A DNA stretch of 64,000 nucleotides from Leptospira perdikensis (GTDB taxonomy: Bacteria; Spirochaetota; Leptospiria; Leptospirales; Leptospiraceae), in NCBI RefSeq assembly GCF_004769575.1, contig NZ_RQGA01000011.1, positions 1 to 64,000 of the forward strand. The letters are read 5' to 3'. Under the pieces are notes generated by a model. It ran no database searches, had not been told where the DNA came from, and was given only the letters and a program-made list of their open reading frames with translations. Made by a program: the position numbers and the translations under genes. Below, one piece after another: positions 20,095 to 30,046 of the stretch (position 1 is the stretch's first letter; every line of letters begins with the position of its first letter).

Positions 20095-20879
20095 GATTCC
20101 CCTCCTTCTAACAATTCCCGGTGTTTTCGTAAACGTTCCAATCCTTCTTTTGCTTTTCTTTGGATCTCGGCTGCTCCGTCAAATTCCAAACTTTCCATTT
20201 TGGATGGATTGATGCGGATTTTTCTTTGGGCTTTCGATTGTAAACTTTCCAAAACAGTTTCTAAAAAATTCGGAACATAAGGATCCGCTTCTTCTTTCAT
20301 CTTCTGAATTTGTGATTTTTCATCAGGACTTGTTACTTCTGTCAGTAAACTCACAGATCCATCAGCAACACCTAACACAAGTGTACGTCCCCCCACTTCC
20401 ACAATTTGTACTGATTGGGTTGCTGAAAGTGACAAACTAGACAAAACCTTCATAAATCCTTTTACAGGATATTTTGCCGATTTTGATTTTTGCATTTGTA
20501 GAATGAGGTAGTAACCTGCACCAACGAGAATGGCTAAAATAAATAAAATTTTCAGTAAAATCCAAGTCGCAGAAGGAGAATCATCCGGGTTTTCTGCATA
20601 CCTTTCTTGAATGAGATTGGTTTCTTCAGAGGCCTTTCCTGCCTCACTCGCATTCGTTTTGTTAGAGTTAGCTGAACCTTCGAATTTTGGAGCTGAATTA
20701 GAATTGTTTGGTTCCGTAGGTTTTGTTTTGGAATCACCTAACTCTTGACGAAGAATTTGATCCAATTCCTTTGTCTCCAAACCTTGCGAAACAACAGGTG
20801 AAGTGACCAAAACAAGGGTCAGGCAAAAGTACATAACTTGCCCCTTTTGTTTTGACATTCTCATTAGATTCTTAATCAT
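20091..20879 (-). CDS. fliO: FliO-type flagellar biosynthesis protein
   Basis: The 262-residue protein has a signal sequence, a low-complexity Ser/Asn/Glu-rich periplasmic region (about 35-100) and one membrane helix ([20 protein letters not shown]). The cytoplasmic FliO domain contains [41 protein letters not shown] in its length. FliO is a chaperone for FliP assembly. Sequence conservation of FliO is low, so position between fliN and fliP is part of the evidence. The signal peptide and long N-terminal region make it larger than enterobacterial FliO. Confidence 0.85.
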   Translation of the reverse strand: MIKNLMRMSKQKGQVMYFCLTLVLVTSPVVSQGLETKELDQILRQELGDSKTKPTEPNNSNSAPKFEGSANSNKTNASEAGKASEETNLIQERYAENPDDSPSATWILLKILFILAILVGAGYYLILQMQKSKSAKYPVKGFMKVLSSLSLSATQSVQIVEVGGRTLVLGVADGSVSLLTEVTSPDEKSQIQKMKEEADPYVPNFLETVLESLQSKAQRKIRINPSKMESLEFDGAAEIQRKAKEGLERLRKHRELLEGGES

Positions 20880-21946
20880 TTTTCGCCTTTGAGTCGGTCG
20901 GTAGGACTTACGATATCGGTCACACGAACACCAAAGTTTTCATCGATGACCACAACCTCACCCTTTGCAATGAGTTTGCCGTTAACCAGTAAATCTACCG
21001 GCTCACCAGCTAACTTATCTAGTTCGATGATGGAACCTTCTCCGAGCCCTAAAATGTCTTTGATGTACATTTTAGTTCTTCCAAGTTCCACAGTCAGTGC
21101 CATCTGCACATCCATAAGAAGATTGAGATTGGTTTGTCCGGGCCCACCACCTGCAGTGGCAAGTGAAGGAAAATTAACACCTTTGATTCCGACAGAACCT
21201 TGACCGCCACCCATTCCCATATTGGGTTGCATGTTAACGTTCATTCCGCCAGACTGCTGCTGTTGTTTTTGGCCTCCCCCTTTTTGGATGTCCAATACGG
21301 AGTTTGCCATAGAGAGAGAAATTACATAATAAACTTTAAATGAACCGACTCCGTCAATATTCAAACTGAGAGAAGTCTTCACCAAACTATTGTCATCTGG
21401 CAGCTGTAAATCACGGCCAGAATTCACAAGGGCAATTTCAGGTGGACTACCAGACATGGTACCACCCAATTTCATCCCAATTTGTGCTGTTACTGTTCCT
21501 AAAATTGGAGCAAGGGAATCTTTTAAAGTTTGGAGTTGTGCATTGTCGAGTTGGCCCGGAGGAGTCATCCCCCCCATCATCACACCAGCAATTTTGGCTG
21601 CGTTCTCTTGTGCCATAATGAGGCAAACACGTCCCGCCAAACTACCGCTAATGGTTGAAAATAAACTGACTGACTTGGTTCCAAGCTCTTTCTGGATATC
21701 GGTAGAGGAGCTCGATTCGGTGGCAGGGTTCATAAAACGAGTGTTTTTTGCCAAGATCGTGCCAAGTGTGTTCCCCGCCACCTGGAATGCAGAGCCGATC
21801 ACATCGGAAATAATGTCGCGGTCAATTGGAGATAGGTTGTCCGATGACGAACTTGCGGCGCCACTTAAAGATGAGAGGTCGAATGTATCATCCGCGCCTT
21901 GTAGTAATGCGTCTATCTCGTCTTGTGAGAGTGAACCTTCACCCAT
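20876..21946 (-). CDS. fliN: Flagellar motor switch protein FliN/FliY
   Basis: The 356-residue protein is far longer than a plain FliN (about 130 residues). It starts with the CheY-binding type motif LSQDEIDALLQG. A CheC/FliM-like middle domain (about 40-215) follows, then a Gly/Gln/Met-rich linker. The C-terminal SpoA domain (LLMDVQMALTVELGRTKMYIKDILGLGEGSIIEL in sequence) forms the C-ring. This is the FliY arrangement. It is the first gene of the flagellar run, with 95 bases of upstream spacer that should hold the promoter. Confidence 0.9.
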   Translation of the reverse strand: MGEGSLSQDEIDALLQGADDTFDLSSLSGAASSSSDNLSPIDRDIISDVIGSAFQVAGNTLGTILAKNTRFMNPATESSSSTDIQKELGTKSVSLFSTISGSLAGRVCLIMAQENAAKIAGVMMGGMTPPGQLDNAQLQTLKDSLAPILGTVTAQIGMKLGGTMSGSPPEIALVNSGRDLQLPDDNSLVKTSLSLNIDGVGSFKVYYVISLSMANSVLDIQKGGGQKQQQQSGGMNVNMQPNMGMGGGQGSVGIKGVNFPSLATAGGGPGQTNLNLLMDVQMALTVELGRTKMYIKDILGLGEGSIIELDKLAGEPVDLLVNGKLIAKGEVVVIDENFGVRVTDIVSPTDRLKGEK

Positions 21947-22041
21947 ACCCTTTTATCTCCGGAAAAACTTAGGATAATGAGACATAATATGAATCTTTTT
22001 GTCACTCAGTTTTTTTCCGAATTGACAAAAAGTAAGAAGAA

Positions 22042-22365
22042 CTAGTCGAAAGCACTCGCAATTCCATCCGAATAGGCACGGAGGTTGTCATAGGAGTAAA
22101 TTCCCGTATTATGGTAGTCGCTCCAAACAATAGAAATCGCATAACGGCCCACTTTCGTCCAAGAAAGGAGTTTGATGGACTGGATATGGCCAGTTGCATC
22201 CCCTACTTTCCCCCCATGCCCACCTCGGCAAGTGGCACAAGGGCATTTTTTGCGAAGATCGAGAAGCGAATACTTCGAACCGTGCCCATCCTTCCATTCG
22301 ATATAGAGAGAATCGTCATCGAATGAAATCTCTTTCGGGAAGGTGGCAAGCTGCGAGTTTGGCAT
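22042..22365 (-). CDS. DUF971 (GBBH-like N-terminal domain) protein
   Basis: The 107-residue protein consists of one DUF971 domain. It begins FPKEISFDDDSLYIEWKDG, then has a metal-binding pair LRKKCPCATCRGG and ends with SIVWSDYHNTGIYSYDNLR. The domain is found at the N-terminus of gamma-butyrobetaine hydroxylases and as a stand-alone protein near iron-sulfur assembly genes. It lies two bases after the transporter/decarboxylase fusion gene. The Cys cluster suggests zinc or iron binding. Confidence 0.85.
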   Translation of the reverse strand: MPNSQLATFPKEISFDDDSLYIEWKDGHGSKYSLLDLRKKCPCATCRGGHGGKVGDATGHIQSIKLLSWTKVGRYAISIVWSDYHNTGIYSYDNLRAYSDGIASAFD

Positions 22366-22367
22366 TT

Positions 22368-24614
22368 TTACGCTTTCACCGGTAGTTTGGTCGTTTTGGA
22401 ACGAAAGTTTCCTACGGTAGTCCCGTATTGAATTTTGTCACCAAGAGCAATGTTTGTCAAGTCGATGGTGTCATTTTCAAACACTAGGATGACCGTAGAA
22501 CCCATTTCAAATCGACCAAGTTCTGACCCTTTGTCGATCATGATGGAGACATCTTTGTAATGGTGTTCCTTTGCAAAACGGATCCAGTTGTTTGTGACAA
22601 TTTTATTGTCGTAAGTCACTCGGATCTTTCCCACGTTGGAAGCCCCTACTTTGATGACCGCAACTTTACCGTATTCAGTTTGTAAGAAGGTAATGAGCCT
22701 TTCATTTTTAGGAAAAAGCCCTCGGATGTTAAGAACAGCCAAATCATTTACCGGAAAAAGTTTTCCTGGCTCATAATAATAACCCAAAATTTGACCGGCA
22801 AACGGACTGTGAATACGATGGTAGTCTTGTGGGGATAAATAGAATGTAATGTATTTTCCATTTGTAAAGAACGGATAGTATTTTTCTGAACCTAACAATT
22901 CTTTTACGGAATAGTCAATCCCTTTGGCTTGAATGATTGTTGACTGATTGATATTACCAAAACTGGTAATTTTAGAATCCGTCGGAGAGACCACTGCATT
23001 CACTGCAGAGTCAATGATCCTTGCTTCGGCACGAAGGGCACGAGTAAAAAATTGATTGAGTGAGGCATATTCTTTAATCTCAAGCTCTGCTTCGCTTAAA
23101 TTGATTTTATAAGCCTTTGCAAAAGCCTTTAAAATAGGAATCATCATAAATCGTGGCAAACGCAATGTTGAAAAGTAACCGAAAATTTTTGAGATTAGGT
23201 TCTTCGGAAGTAATGTTAAAAACAACAAGTAGAAATCTTTGAAGATTTCATACCGAGCGCCAGACTCAGAAAGGTATTTTTTGAGTTCAAAGTTAGCAGA
23301 TTTTCCAAGTAACATAAGGGAAACAAGCAGAGGAACACTTGTAATCACTGCGGCAATATAACCCCAATGCATCACAAAACTAAGAACATCAATCCCATAC
23401 TTTACATAAAGATAAGAAAATCCTAAAGTAGAACCAATGAATAACATTCTGAAAAAATTAGAGAATTTTTCCCCAAATACATAAAAAGCGTTTTGTTCCC
23501 CGCTATAAAACCAACCGGCAAGACTGAGAATCCCAAAACAAAGAAAAGAAAGACAAAACAATATCACAGACAAAGATTCTTTTTGTTCCAAAATTCTTGC
23601 AGGAAAGGAAAGGATAGTTTCTAAATTGACAGCGCCATAAGAATATAAAACAAACCCAACGAGAGTTGCCATGATAAAACCCTCAAAAAAGGAAGCCAAC
23701 ATACTCACTAAGCCTTGTTTTGCGGCGTAGTCAGTCCTCACAACACCAGCAATCCCAGAAGATTTACCAACAGCAGTTTCAGTAGAAAGAAAAAAAGTAC
23801 TCAGAGAAACCGAAAGGGCACGTAAAACGCCGAAAGCACCTCCACCTTGTAAAGCTTTAATGGAGAAGGCTTCGTTTGTGACATCGGATAAAAATCCAAA
23901 AAAGGAAATCATAGCGTTGGAAAAAAGAGACACATAACCAAAAATAAAAAGAGTGATTCCTATAGGAGCGAGGATAGACGAAGCACGACCAACTCGCCTA
24001 ACACCACCAATAACGATAAAAAGTAAAATGACGGAAATGGATATAGGACCAGAGAGTCCGGATAAGTTTAAACCTTCCTTGGTGATGTATGTAAGTCCAA
24101 CAAAGGGAAAAATACCACCAAACAAAAGCACTGTAACCATACTAGCAAGGGAAAATGCCACAGCAAGCCACTTCGCACGTAAGGCTTTTTCGATAAAGTA
24201 CATAGGGCCGGAAAGATAACGTCCGCTCGGAAGTTGGTTTCGAAACTTGACAGCCAAAGTTGAAGACACAAACCGAATGGGCATAACAAACAAACTCATC
24301 ACCCAAATCCAAAAGAGAACGCCAATTCCGCCGTAGGCGATGGCAAGAGCAGTTCCAATGACAGAACCCGCAAGAAGGGAAGACCCAATCCCAGCAAAGA
24401 AAGCTTGTGAATGGACCAGTTGACCCTTGGAACCTTTGAAGTCCATATTTCCCGTAAGGATTTTAAGAGCGAGAAAGAGAAAACGAATTTGTGGGAATCC
24501 CAACCGAAAGCTCAAATAGAGCGAGGCGATAAGGATGAGATAGAAATAAGGGCTGAGGATGTCCGATCCTAAAATCAGATTAAACTTAGATCCGTTTTGA
24601 AAGAGTGTTTCCAT
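22368..24614 (-). CDS. psd: Fusion of AGCS-type transporter and phosphatidylserine decarboxylase
   Basis: The 748-residue protein combines two families. Residues 1 to about 450 carry some ten membrane helices with AGCS (sodium:alanine symporter) features, such as [22 protein letters not shown] and [12 protein letters not shown]. Residues about 470-748 match phosphatidylserine decarboxylase: [28 protein letters not shown] and near the end the self-cleavage motif [15 protein letters not shown], where the Ser of GST becomes the pyruvoyl group. The second half should make phosphatidylethanolamine at the inner membrane. No stop or frameshift separates the parts. The N-terminal half lacks proof of transport. 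Confidence 0.85.
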   Translation of the reverse strand: METLFQNGSKFNLILGSDILSPYFYLILIASLYLSFRLGFPQIRFLFLALKILTGNMDFKGSKGQLVHSQAFFAGIGSSLLAGSVIGTALAIAYGGIGVLFWIWVMSLFVMPIRFVSSTLAVKFRNQLPSGRYLSGPMYFIEKALRAKWLAVAFSLASMVTVLLFGGIFPFVGLTYITKEGLNLSGLSGPISISVILLFIVIGGVRRVGRASSILAPIGITLFIFGYVSLFSNAMISFFGFLSDVTNEAFSIKALQGGGAFGVLRALSVSLSTFFLSTETAVGKSSGIAGVVRTDYAAKQGLVSMLASFFEGFIMATLVGFVLYSYGAVNLETILSFPARILEQKESLSVILFCLSFLCFGILSLAGWFYSGEQNAFYVFGEKFSNFFRMLFIGSTLGFSYLYVKYGIDVLSFVMHWGYIAAVITSVPLLVSLMLLGKSANFELKKYLSESGARYEIFKDFYLLFLTLLPKNLISKIFGYFSTLRLPRFMMIPILKAFAKAYKINLSEAELEIKEYASLNQFFTRALRAEARIIDSAVNAVVSPTDSKITSFGNINQSTIIQAKGIDYSVKELLGSEKYYPFFTNGKYITFYLSPQDYHRIHSPFAGQILGYYYEPGKLFPVNDLAVLNIRGLFPKNERLITFLQTEYGKVAVIKVGASNVGKIRVTYDNKIVTNNWIRFAKEHHYKDVSIMIDKGSELGRFEMGSTVILVFENDTIDLTNIALGDKIQYGTTVGNFRSKTTKLPVKA

Positions 24615-24649
24615 ATTGGTTCTTCCTCACGAAATTGGATGAAATTGTT

Positions 24650-25474
24650 ATGTCAAGATGTATTGTGATCCTTCCGTTTCTGGTTTTTATGATTTCTTCC
24701 TTAGTCTTCGGCAACTTAAGAGCGGAACCCTCAGGGATAGAAGTGGGAATGCGGTATGGGGCCGGCGAAAGAATCCCGGGCCGCTTTGATGGTAACCTAC
24801 AGCAGTTCTCCTCCACCTTTAACCCTTTGGTTTTCTCCGATGTAAGTTTGAGCGGCGGAAAAACTACCAACCTATACGAGGGATTTGTTCGTTTCCTTTT
24901 GGATTCAAGATCAAGGGTAGGATTTGTTGTCGGCAGAAACGACTGGCAAATGCTTCGTCTAACAGAAGTTACTAGTGACTTCTACTATACAAAACTCCGT
25001 TCGGAAATTTACTCATACCATGTCCTCGGAATGTATTATTTCACTATGCCAATTTATAAAAACTGGGAGTGGGAAAATGGACTTGGAATCGGTTTTACTT
25101 CCGCAGACTGGAATGTTCGAGGATATTCCATTGGGGAATTACCCCCCAACACACAGTACTTTAATCAAAGAGGAAGACTTAGAGGGAGTGGGCTCGCTTA
25201 CCGAGTAGAAACTGCCATCAATCGCCGGTTATATGAAGATACCTTTTTGCAGATCGGACTTGGATATCACCATGTCGCTATTGATAAGTTTAGCGGGAAT
25301 TATAATGGCGAAACCTCAAGTTTCTATATCCGAGCCGATGGGAAAGTCGGAGTCATTGATGATACAAGAATCATTGATGCCACAGTGAGCACTGCACAAA
25401 CTTTTCGAAGGTTAGATATGAATTCTGGATCATGGGTTCTTTATTTTTCAGTCTTCCAAAGGTTTTTGGATTGA
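24650..25474 (+). CDS. Predicted outer-membrane beta-barrel protein
   Basis: The 274-residue product has a signal peptide (MSRCIVILPFLVFM and on, cleaved near residue 25). The rest is made of alternating amphipathic strands rich in aromatic residues and Gly, ending in FSVFQRFLD. This pattern fits a small outer-membrane barrel. A longer frame from 24605 would overlap the divergent fusion gene, so the ATG at 24650 is preferred, leaving only 35 bases between the two starts. No family is recognised. Confidence 0.65.
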   Translation: MSRCIVILPFLVFMISSLVFGNLRAEPSGIEVGMRYGAGERIPGRFDGNLQQFSSTFNPLVFSDVSLSGGKTTNLYEGFVRFLLDSRSRVGFVVGRNDWQMLRLTEVTSDFYYTKLRSEIYSYHVLGMYYFTMPIYKNWEWENGLGIGFTSADWNVRGYSIGELPPNTQYFNQRGRLRGSGLAYRVETAINRRLYEDTFLQIGLGYHHVAIDKFSGNYNGETSSFYIRADGKVGVIDDTRIIDATVSTAQTFRRLDMNSGSWVLYFSVFQRFLD

Positions 25475-25513
25475 CGATCTCTTAGGAAGAGTATCATTCT
25501 TTAAGAAAATTAC

Positions 25514-25753
25514 ATGAAACCCTCTAAAATCATTACCATCGGTATCAAAGAATTGGCTCACCAAAAAGTCATCCTTGCTGCTTGGTATAATTTTCTAAAA
25601 GAAAACTTTGATGCAAAAAAAGTTTCTGCGGAAGAATTCACCCAATACCTACAAGCACACGTAATGTATGATTTAGACAAAGATCAAATTGAGTTGATGT
25701 TGTCTGGAACAGAACCGCTTTTAGAAGATTTCAAAAAGTCTATTTTTGGATGA
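25514..25753 (+). CDS. Small conserved-looking protein, unknown
   Basis: The 79-residue protein is mostly alpha-helical and acidic in its second half, with no recognised domain or membrane segment. Reality is supported by its tight coupling: its TGA overlaps the ATG of the ArsC-like gene (ATGA at 25750-25753), which in turn abuts the SRPBCC gene. The three probably form one small operon. The ribosome-binding site (AAGAAA) is weak. Confidence 0.6.
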   Translation: MKPSKIITIGIKELAHQKVILAAWYNFLKENFDAKKVSAEEFTQYLQAHVMYDLDKDQIELMLSGTEPLLEDFKKSIFG

Positions 25754-26097
25754 ACCTCCAAATCTTCGGAACCAAAAAATGTAAAGATTCTAAGAAGGCA
25801 CAGCTGTTCTTTCAAGAACGCCGTGTTACTTTTCAGTTCATCAACCTCCAAGAAAAAGAAATGAGTAAGGGAGAACTTAGATCCATCCTCGGAAGTGTGA
25901 GTTTAGATGATTTGATTGATACGGAATCGAAAGTCTACGAAGACAAAAATCTAAAATATATGTTATATGATAAAGAAGAGGCTCTACTCTCCAATCCTCT
26001 TTTGTTCAAAACACCAATTGTGAGAGATGGCAAACGGGCCACCATTGGATTTGTTCCTGAAATTTGGAAACAATGGATCTTAGAATCTAAAAAATAA
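25750..26097 (+). CDS. ArsC/Spx-like thioredoxin-fold protein
   Basis: The 115-residue protein follows the ArsC/Spx fold. It has the N-terminal IFGTKKCKDSKKAQLFF with a single Cys where the family has C-x3-R/C, the linker FINLQEKEMSKGEL, and the conserved cis-Pro strand FKTPIVRDGKRATIGF. Many such proteins (YffB, Spx, ArsC) act in thiol or arsenate chemistry. The second Cys of Spx is absent, so disulfide switching is unlikely. True arsenate reductase activity is not established by sequence. Confidence 0.75.
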   Translation: MNLQIFGTKKCKDSKKAQLFFQERRVTFQFINLQEKEMSKGELRSILGSVSLDDLIDTESKVYEDKNLKYMLYDKEEALLSNPLLFKTPIVRDGKRATIGFVPEIWKQWILESKK

Positions 26098-26517
26098 ATG
26101 ATCAAAACAACCGTTTCAGCGGTGATCCACAAACCAGTCTCCGAAGTATTTGTTTATGTTCGAAATATGCAAAACCAAACGGCTTATAATTCCAGTATTT
26201 CCTCTTCTGAAGTAGTAGAAGGAAAACCAAATGAATACAAAATCCAAATTGACTTGGGAATTCTCAACCTAAACGAAACTTATAAACTGGAAGAAGTTCT
26301 TGAAAACAAACTCATTGTAGCAAGTTGCCAATCAAATCTCTTAAAATTTACGGATCGTTATGAATTTGAAAATACCGATGGGAACTGCCTCTTAACAATC
26401 ACGGATCAACTGGAACTACAAGGCCTATTTAAACTAAGCGAAGGTCTAGTAAAAATGAACTTAAAACAACAAATGGCATCAAATCTAAATGCGTTAAAAA
26501 GTATTTTAGAGTCTTAA
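26098..26517 (+). CDS. SRPBCC (START-like) domain protein
   Basis: The 139-residue protein starts right at the end of the previous stop codon (TAAATG). It has the polyketide-cyclase/START-like pattern: VSAVIHKPVSEVFVYVRNMQ at the start, a long curved beta-sheet and a C-terminal helix MNLKQQMASNLNALKSILES. These proteins bind hydrophobic ligands in a central cavity. The ligand is unknown. Confidence 0.75.
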   Translation: MIKTTVSAVIHKPVSEVFVYVRNMQNQTAYNSSISSSEVVEGKPNEYKIQIDLGILNLNETYKLEEVLENKLIVASCQSNLLKFTDRYEFENTDGNCLLTITDQLELQGLFKLSEGLVKMNLKQQMASNLNALKSILES

Positions 26518-26540
26518 ATTATCAAGACTCTTCTTTCTTT
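26508..26540. terminator. Hairpin between convergent SRPBCC and lpxD genes
   Basis: AGAGTCTT (26508-26515) pairs with AAGACTCT (26524-26531) around an 8-base loop, followed on the + strand by TCTTTCTTT. It overlaps the ends of both genes and could stop transcription from the left. A good T run is missing on the minus strand. Confidence 0.55.
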
Positions 26541-27541
26541 CGTTTAGAAAATTCTTTAGTCATTTCTGGTAACATAGGAAGTGAACTATGAATTCGATGC
26601 ATCTCCAATGCAGGTCTTGCCGGAATTCCGAAATAAACTGTTTTTTCTTTCGAATCTTCAGTGAGCCCCGATAAACCAAGTAGAATCGATCCTTTTTTCA
26701 TGGTTAGGTGTTCTGCTACGGCCGATTGTCCAGCAAGGAAACAACCATCTTCAATGGTGACAGAACCCGCAAGAACAGTAGCTCCGGCAATGTATACATA
26801 ATTACCCACTCGACAATTGTGACCCACATGTACATGGTCATCAAATTTAGTAAAACTTCCAATGGTCGTTGATTCGAGGGCCGCGCGATCTACCGTACAG
26901 TGAGCCCCCATTTCCACTTCATCACCTATGATTACGTTTCCAATTTGAGGAACCTTATACCGAACACCAGCGTAATCATAAAATCCAAAACCATCAGCAC
27001 CAATAACAGTATTCGAATGAATTAAGTTTCGTTTTCCCAACTTACAGTTGTAATAAACAATCACCCCTGATTTCAAAACACTATCTTCGCCAATTTCAAC
27101 ATTTGGTTCCAAAACAACATTCGGGTAAATGACAGCTCGGTCACCAATCACTACATTTTCCTGGATGACAGCAAAATCCATAATGGTAACATCTTTTCCT
27201 AGTTTGGCGCTGGGGTGGATACTCGCTTTTGCAGAGATAGAAGTTGTATATTTTGGTTTTTTTTCAAATAAACCCACTACTTGAATGAATTTTACTTTTG
27301 ATCCTTCTTCTGGAATGATGATGGCGTTTGGGAATTGAGAAGCTAAGGATTCAATCGTAAGAGCGATTTTTACATCGGAAGCCTTTTTGTGTTTGGCTAA
27401 ATACTTTTTAGAAGCCACATAATAGATGCTATTCGAATCTACAGGAGTATGATGTTCTAAATCTTTAATTCCATTAATTTCCAAATCACCTAAACCGGTG
27501 AAACTTGCACCTAATCGTTCAGCTAAATCCTTTAGTTTCAT
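26522..27541 (-). CDS. lpxD: UDP-3-O-acylglucosamine N-acyltransferase LpxD
   Basis: The 339-residue protein has the LpxD N-terminal domain (LKDLAERLGASFTGLGDLEINGIKDLE...). A left-handed beta-helix of hexapeptide repeats follows (about 105-290), with the catalytic region FTKFDDHVHVGHNCRVG carrying the general-base His, and then a C-terminal helix. It transfers the second hydroxyacyl chain in lipid A synthesis, using acyl-ACP. It is transcribed away from the OmpA-like gene. Confidence 0.94.
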   Translation of the reverse strand: MKLKDLAERLGASFTGLGDLEINGIKDLEHHTPVDSNSIYYVASKKYLAKHKKASDVKIALTIESLASQFPNAIIIPEEGSKVKFIQVVGLFEKKPKYTTSISAKASIHPSAKLGKDVTIMDFAVIQENVVIGDRAVIYPNVVLEPNVEIGEDSVLKSGVIVYYNCKLGKRNLIHSNTVIGADGFGFYDYAGVRYKVPQIGNVIIGDEVEMGAHCTVDRAALESTTIGSFTKFDDHVHVGHNCRVGNYVYIAGATVLAGSVTIEDGCFLAGQSAVAEHLTMKKGSILLGLSGLTEDSKEKTVYFGIPARPALEMHRIHSSLPMLPEMTKEFSKRKKEES

Positions 27542-27643
27542 TGATACACCTTAGACTTGAAAAATAATTTGAAGGGACATATTTCAATCATAATTTTAAA
27601 TTCTATCGTATGGAAACTTTTCCAAATATCCGATAATTAGAAT

Positions 27644-28120
27644 ATGTTCTATTCTATCCCAAACAAAGGGCTCCGCTTGCTTTTGTTAACTTACAGTGTT
27701 CAATATTGTTTATTTATGGGTGGGCTTGTAGCACAAGAAGGTGTGGTTTTCGAAAACCCATACAAAAAGGCAGAAAATTCATCTGATCCAAAATCGTTCA
27801 CCGTATATTTTGCAAAACATTCCTCGAAAATTCCCAATGCTGATCTAGTTCGCTTACAATCTACTGCGGATTTTTTGAATCAAAATAAAAATCACGAAAT
27901 CTATATTCACGCCCATGCAAATGAAGGGAAAAATGCAAAAGAAGATGTTTCCATTAGCGAAAAAAGATCTTTGGAGGTGGAACGGTTTTTACTAATTCAT
28001 TTTGTAGAACCGAACCAAATTCGACGTCTATTTTACGGCAACTCTAAATCACCTAACAAAACAAAAGAACACCAAACACTCAATAGACGTGTAGAAATCA
28101 GAGTCCAACCTCTTCCTTAA
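27644..28120 (+). CDS. OmpA-like periplasmic domain protein
   Basis: The 158-residue product has an N-terminal signal sequence and a C-terminal domain of OmpA type. The order is FTVYFAKHSSKIP, EIYIHAHANEG, ISEKRSLEVERFLL and LNRRVEIRVQP, matching the beta-alpha-beta-alpha-beta order. The peptidoglycan-binding Asp and Arg positions are only partly kept (LNRRVE retains the Arg). It may tether the envelope to peptidoglycan or be a degenerate relative. Confidence 0.75.
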   Translation: MFYSIPNKGLRLLLLTYSVQYCLFMGGLVAQEGVVFENPYKKAENSSDPKSFTVYFAKHSSKIPNADLVRLQSTADFLNQNKNHEIYIHAHANEGKNAKEDVSISEKRSLEVERFLLIHFVEPNQIRRLFYGNSKSPNKTKEHQTLNRRVEIRVQPLP

Positions 28121-28122
28121 AG

Positions 28123-28713
28123 TTACCCTTTCCAAAACCTTAAGTCATCAATATCATCTATATCACATAACTCATCAAGAAGAGTGAAAGTTTTGTTGTT
28201 TTTTCGGATAGACTCAATTGTCAGAGACAAAACATCTTTTGTACTCCAAGGAATAGAATGAAAAACAAAAGGCAAAAACGTTTTCATCCCCAGTAGATAA
28301 TAACCACCATCTCGAGCCGGACCAAGAATAAAGTCGGAATGATCCAAGTCTTTGTATGCTTTTAATAGGATTTCTTCGGTCAAAAACGGACAATCAGTTC
28401 CAATAATAACGATTTTTCCCGTTTCCATTTGAAATTCCTTTTGAAAGGCGACTTCCATCTTATACCCAAGATCCCCCAGTTCCTGGGTTTTATTCGGATA
28501 TCCAAAATCAAAACTTTCAGATGAATTTTTTGTTAGATGATCCCAATAAACAAACTTCTCTACTTTGAGATTCGAAGTCACTGTTTTTGTGATTTTAAGT
28601 AATTCATAATAAATCTTTAATGTTTCTTCCTCACCAATACTCACCGACAAGCGAGTTTTGACTTTTCCTAACTTAGGTTGTTTTGCGAAGATAATTAATT
28701 TGTTTGTTCCCAT
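28123..28713 (-). CDS. TIGR04282-type (DUF2064) transferase
   Basis: The 196-residue protein has the nucleotidyl/glycosyl-transferase A-like layout of this family: LIIFAKQPKLGKVKTRL at the start, IIGTDCPFLTEEIL, then LGPARDGGYYLLGMK. The family is named after arsenosugar biosynthesis clusters, but no ArsM-like methyltransferase or radical-SAM partner is present here. Its start overlaps the end of the membrane transferase gene by 41 bases. It is the last gene of a five-gene leftward unit. Confidence 0.8.
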   Translation of the reverse strand: MGTNKLIIFAKQPKLGKVKTRLSVSIGEEETLKIYYELLKITKTVTSNLKVEKFVYWDHLTKNSSESFDFGYPNKTQELGDLGYKMEVAFQKEFQMETGKIVIIGTDCPFLTEEILLKAYKDLDHSDFILGPARDGGYYLLGMKTFLPFVFHSIPWSTKDVLSLTIESIRKNNKTFTLLDELCDIDDIDDLRFWKG

Positions 28714-30046
28714 AATAACCTAAAACCAAAATTGAAGACACCCAATAGATGTATACAAAACCATTATAAACATACAGTCCATAGGATAAAAAGGCCAAAA
28801 AGGAAACTGAAGCAACCAATGTTTCCATTTTAGCTTTTCCCATTACAAATAAAATCCAAAGAATCCAATACCATGGATGGATGACGGGAGAAAACAAAAG
28901 GAACATAGAATAAATGGTTAAAAATCGATCGGGATAACCGAACCCAAAACTTAAATTCTTTTTGATACAGAAAATATAAAGGGCAAAAAGAGTCGCAAAG
29001 GATATAATTCCAGAAAGATATTCTCCCTGAAATGGATACAAAAGAAAATAGAAAAAAGGTTCCAGTATACCTGCAAATCGAAACGAATGAAAGAATAACC
29101 CTATCCCCGTACTACTCTGCGATACCAAGTCAGAAAAAACTGTAATCTTCCACAAAACGAGAGAAACTAAACTAACAAAAAATAAGCGAATCCAAACCGA
29201 ACGATCGCGCCAAAAACTTAAAACAAAAAGGAAAGCATTTAATTTTAGTTGGGTTAATAGAAAAAAAGAAAAAATTCGTAAACCCTTCGACTGGGACAAA
29301 AAGAAAAGAAGGCAGCCAGTTACTAAAAGGATCTCTGGATGCATTTGCGAAATCCCTTCTAAAATCACGATTGGATTTCCCCAATAAATCCAATATGATG
29401 GATTGGATTTATTGGGATATAGTTTTCGAATGAGAAATAAATTCAAAATATCTAATAAAAAAAATAGACTCTGAATTCCTAAGAAAACAGAACCGAATAA
29501 AGATCCAATAATCGTTCCAAACGAAAAAAACCACTGTATTAACAATGGATAAACGGAATAATAATTCGGACTATTCATCTTTGATAAATAGGATTCCAAT
29601 CCTACGGTTGAGACATTATCCAATTGTAAATACTTTTCGGGTGTATAATGATAGGGTGAAATTCCCTCCAAACAAATTTTTGCGTCAAAAAGATAACGAT
29701 AGATATCATCACTCCATAATGCGGGAGAGCCAACTACCACGAGGCGCAGTAAAATTCCATAGAACAAAAAAAGATAAAACCGATTCCCAAACAAGGCAGT
29801 TAAATCTGATAAAAAATAAAAGTATAAGGGAAGAACTATGGCAACAACTAGAATCACACTCAAATCGTTTCTATCACCAAAATGTGCAGTAACGAATAAT
29901 AAGGCGGGATAAAGAATCGCTAATAAAATTTTTGTGAGATTAGGGATGAACACGAAAGAATAACAACCGAAAAAAAGTGTATAAAATTTTGGTCCCAACA
30001 CGTATCGACATAGAAATCGTTCCAGATATTTTCGAAACACCCGCAA
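28673..30046 (-). CDS. GT-C-like multi-pass membrane glycosyltransferase
   Basis: The 457-residue frame has about ten membrane segments. Its first large loop has the acidic motif ALWSDDIYRYLFDAK followed by GISPYHYTPEKY, typical of polyprenyl-phosphate-sugar-dependent mannosyltransferase-like GT-C enzymes. The start is unsure: the frame overlaps the GT2 gene by 107 bases, and a GTG at 29953 would reduce this to 14. It is paralogous to the protein at 33516-34832, which has EDDWSRYLWEGN and SPYEIAP. The GT2 partner upstream could supply the lipid-linked sugar donor. Confidence 0.7.
   Translation of the reverse strand: MRVFRKYLERFLCRYVLGPKFYTLFFGCYSFVFIPNLTKILLAILYPALLFVTAHFGDRNDLSVILVVAIVLPLYFYFLSDLTALFGNRFYLFLFYGILLRLVVVGSPALWSDDIYRYLFDAKICLEGISPYHYTPEKYLQLDNVSTVGLESYLSKMNSPNYYSVYPLLIQWFFSFGTIIGSLFGSVFLGIQSLFFLLDILNLFLIRKLYPNKSNPSYWIYWGNPIVILEGISQMHPEILLVTGCLLFFLSQSKGLRIFSFFLLTQLKLNAFLFVLSFWRDRSVWIRLFFVSLVSLVLWKITVFSDLVSQSSTGIGLFFHSFRFAGILEPFFYFLLYPFQGEYLSGIISFATLFALYIFCIKKNLSFGFGYPDRFLTIYSMFLLFSPVIHPWYWILWILFVMGKAKMETLVASVSFLAFLSYGLYVYNGFVYIYWVSSILVLGYYGNKQINYLRKTT

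Noticed and set aside
21947..22041. Flagellar sigma-28 or sigma-70 promoter before fliN
   Set aside because: TTGTCA and TATTAT hexamers exist on the minus strand but are not correctly spaced.
24605..24649. Longer start for the barrel protein gene
   Set aside because: It overlaps the divergent fusion gene and places non-signal residues before a clear signal peptide.
25750..26097. Arsenate resistance function for the ArsC-like protein
   Set aside because: Only the fold is supported; catalytic Arg residues of true arsenate reductases are not evident and no ars genes are nearby.
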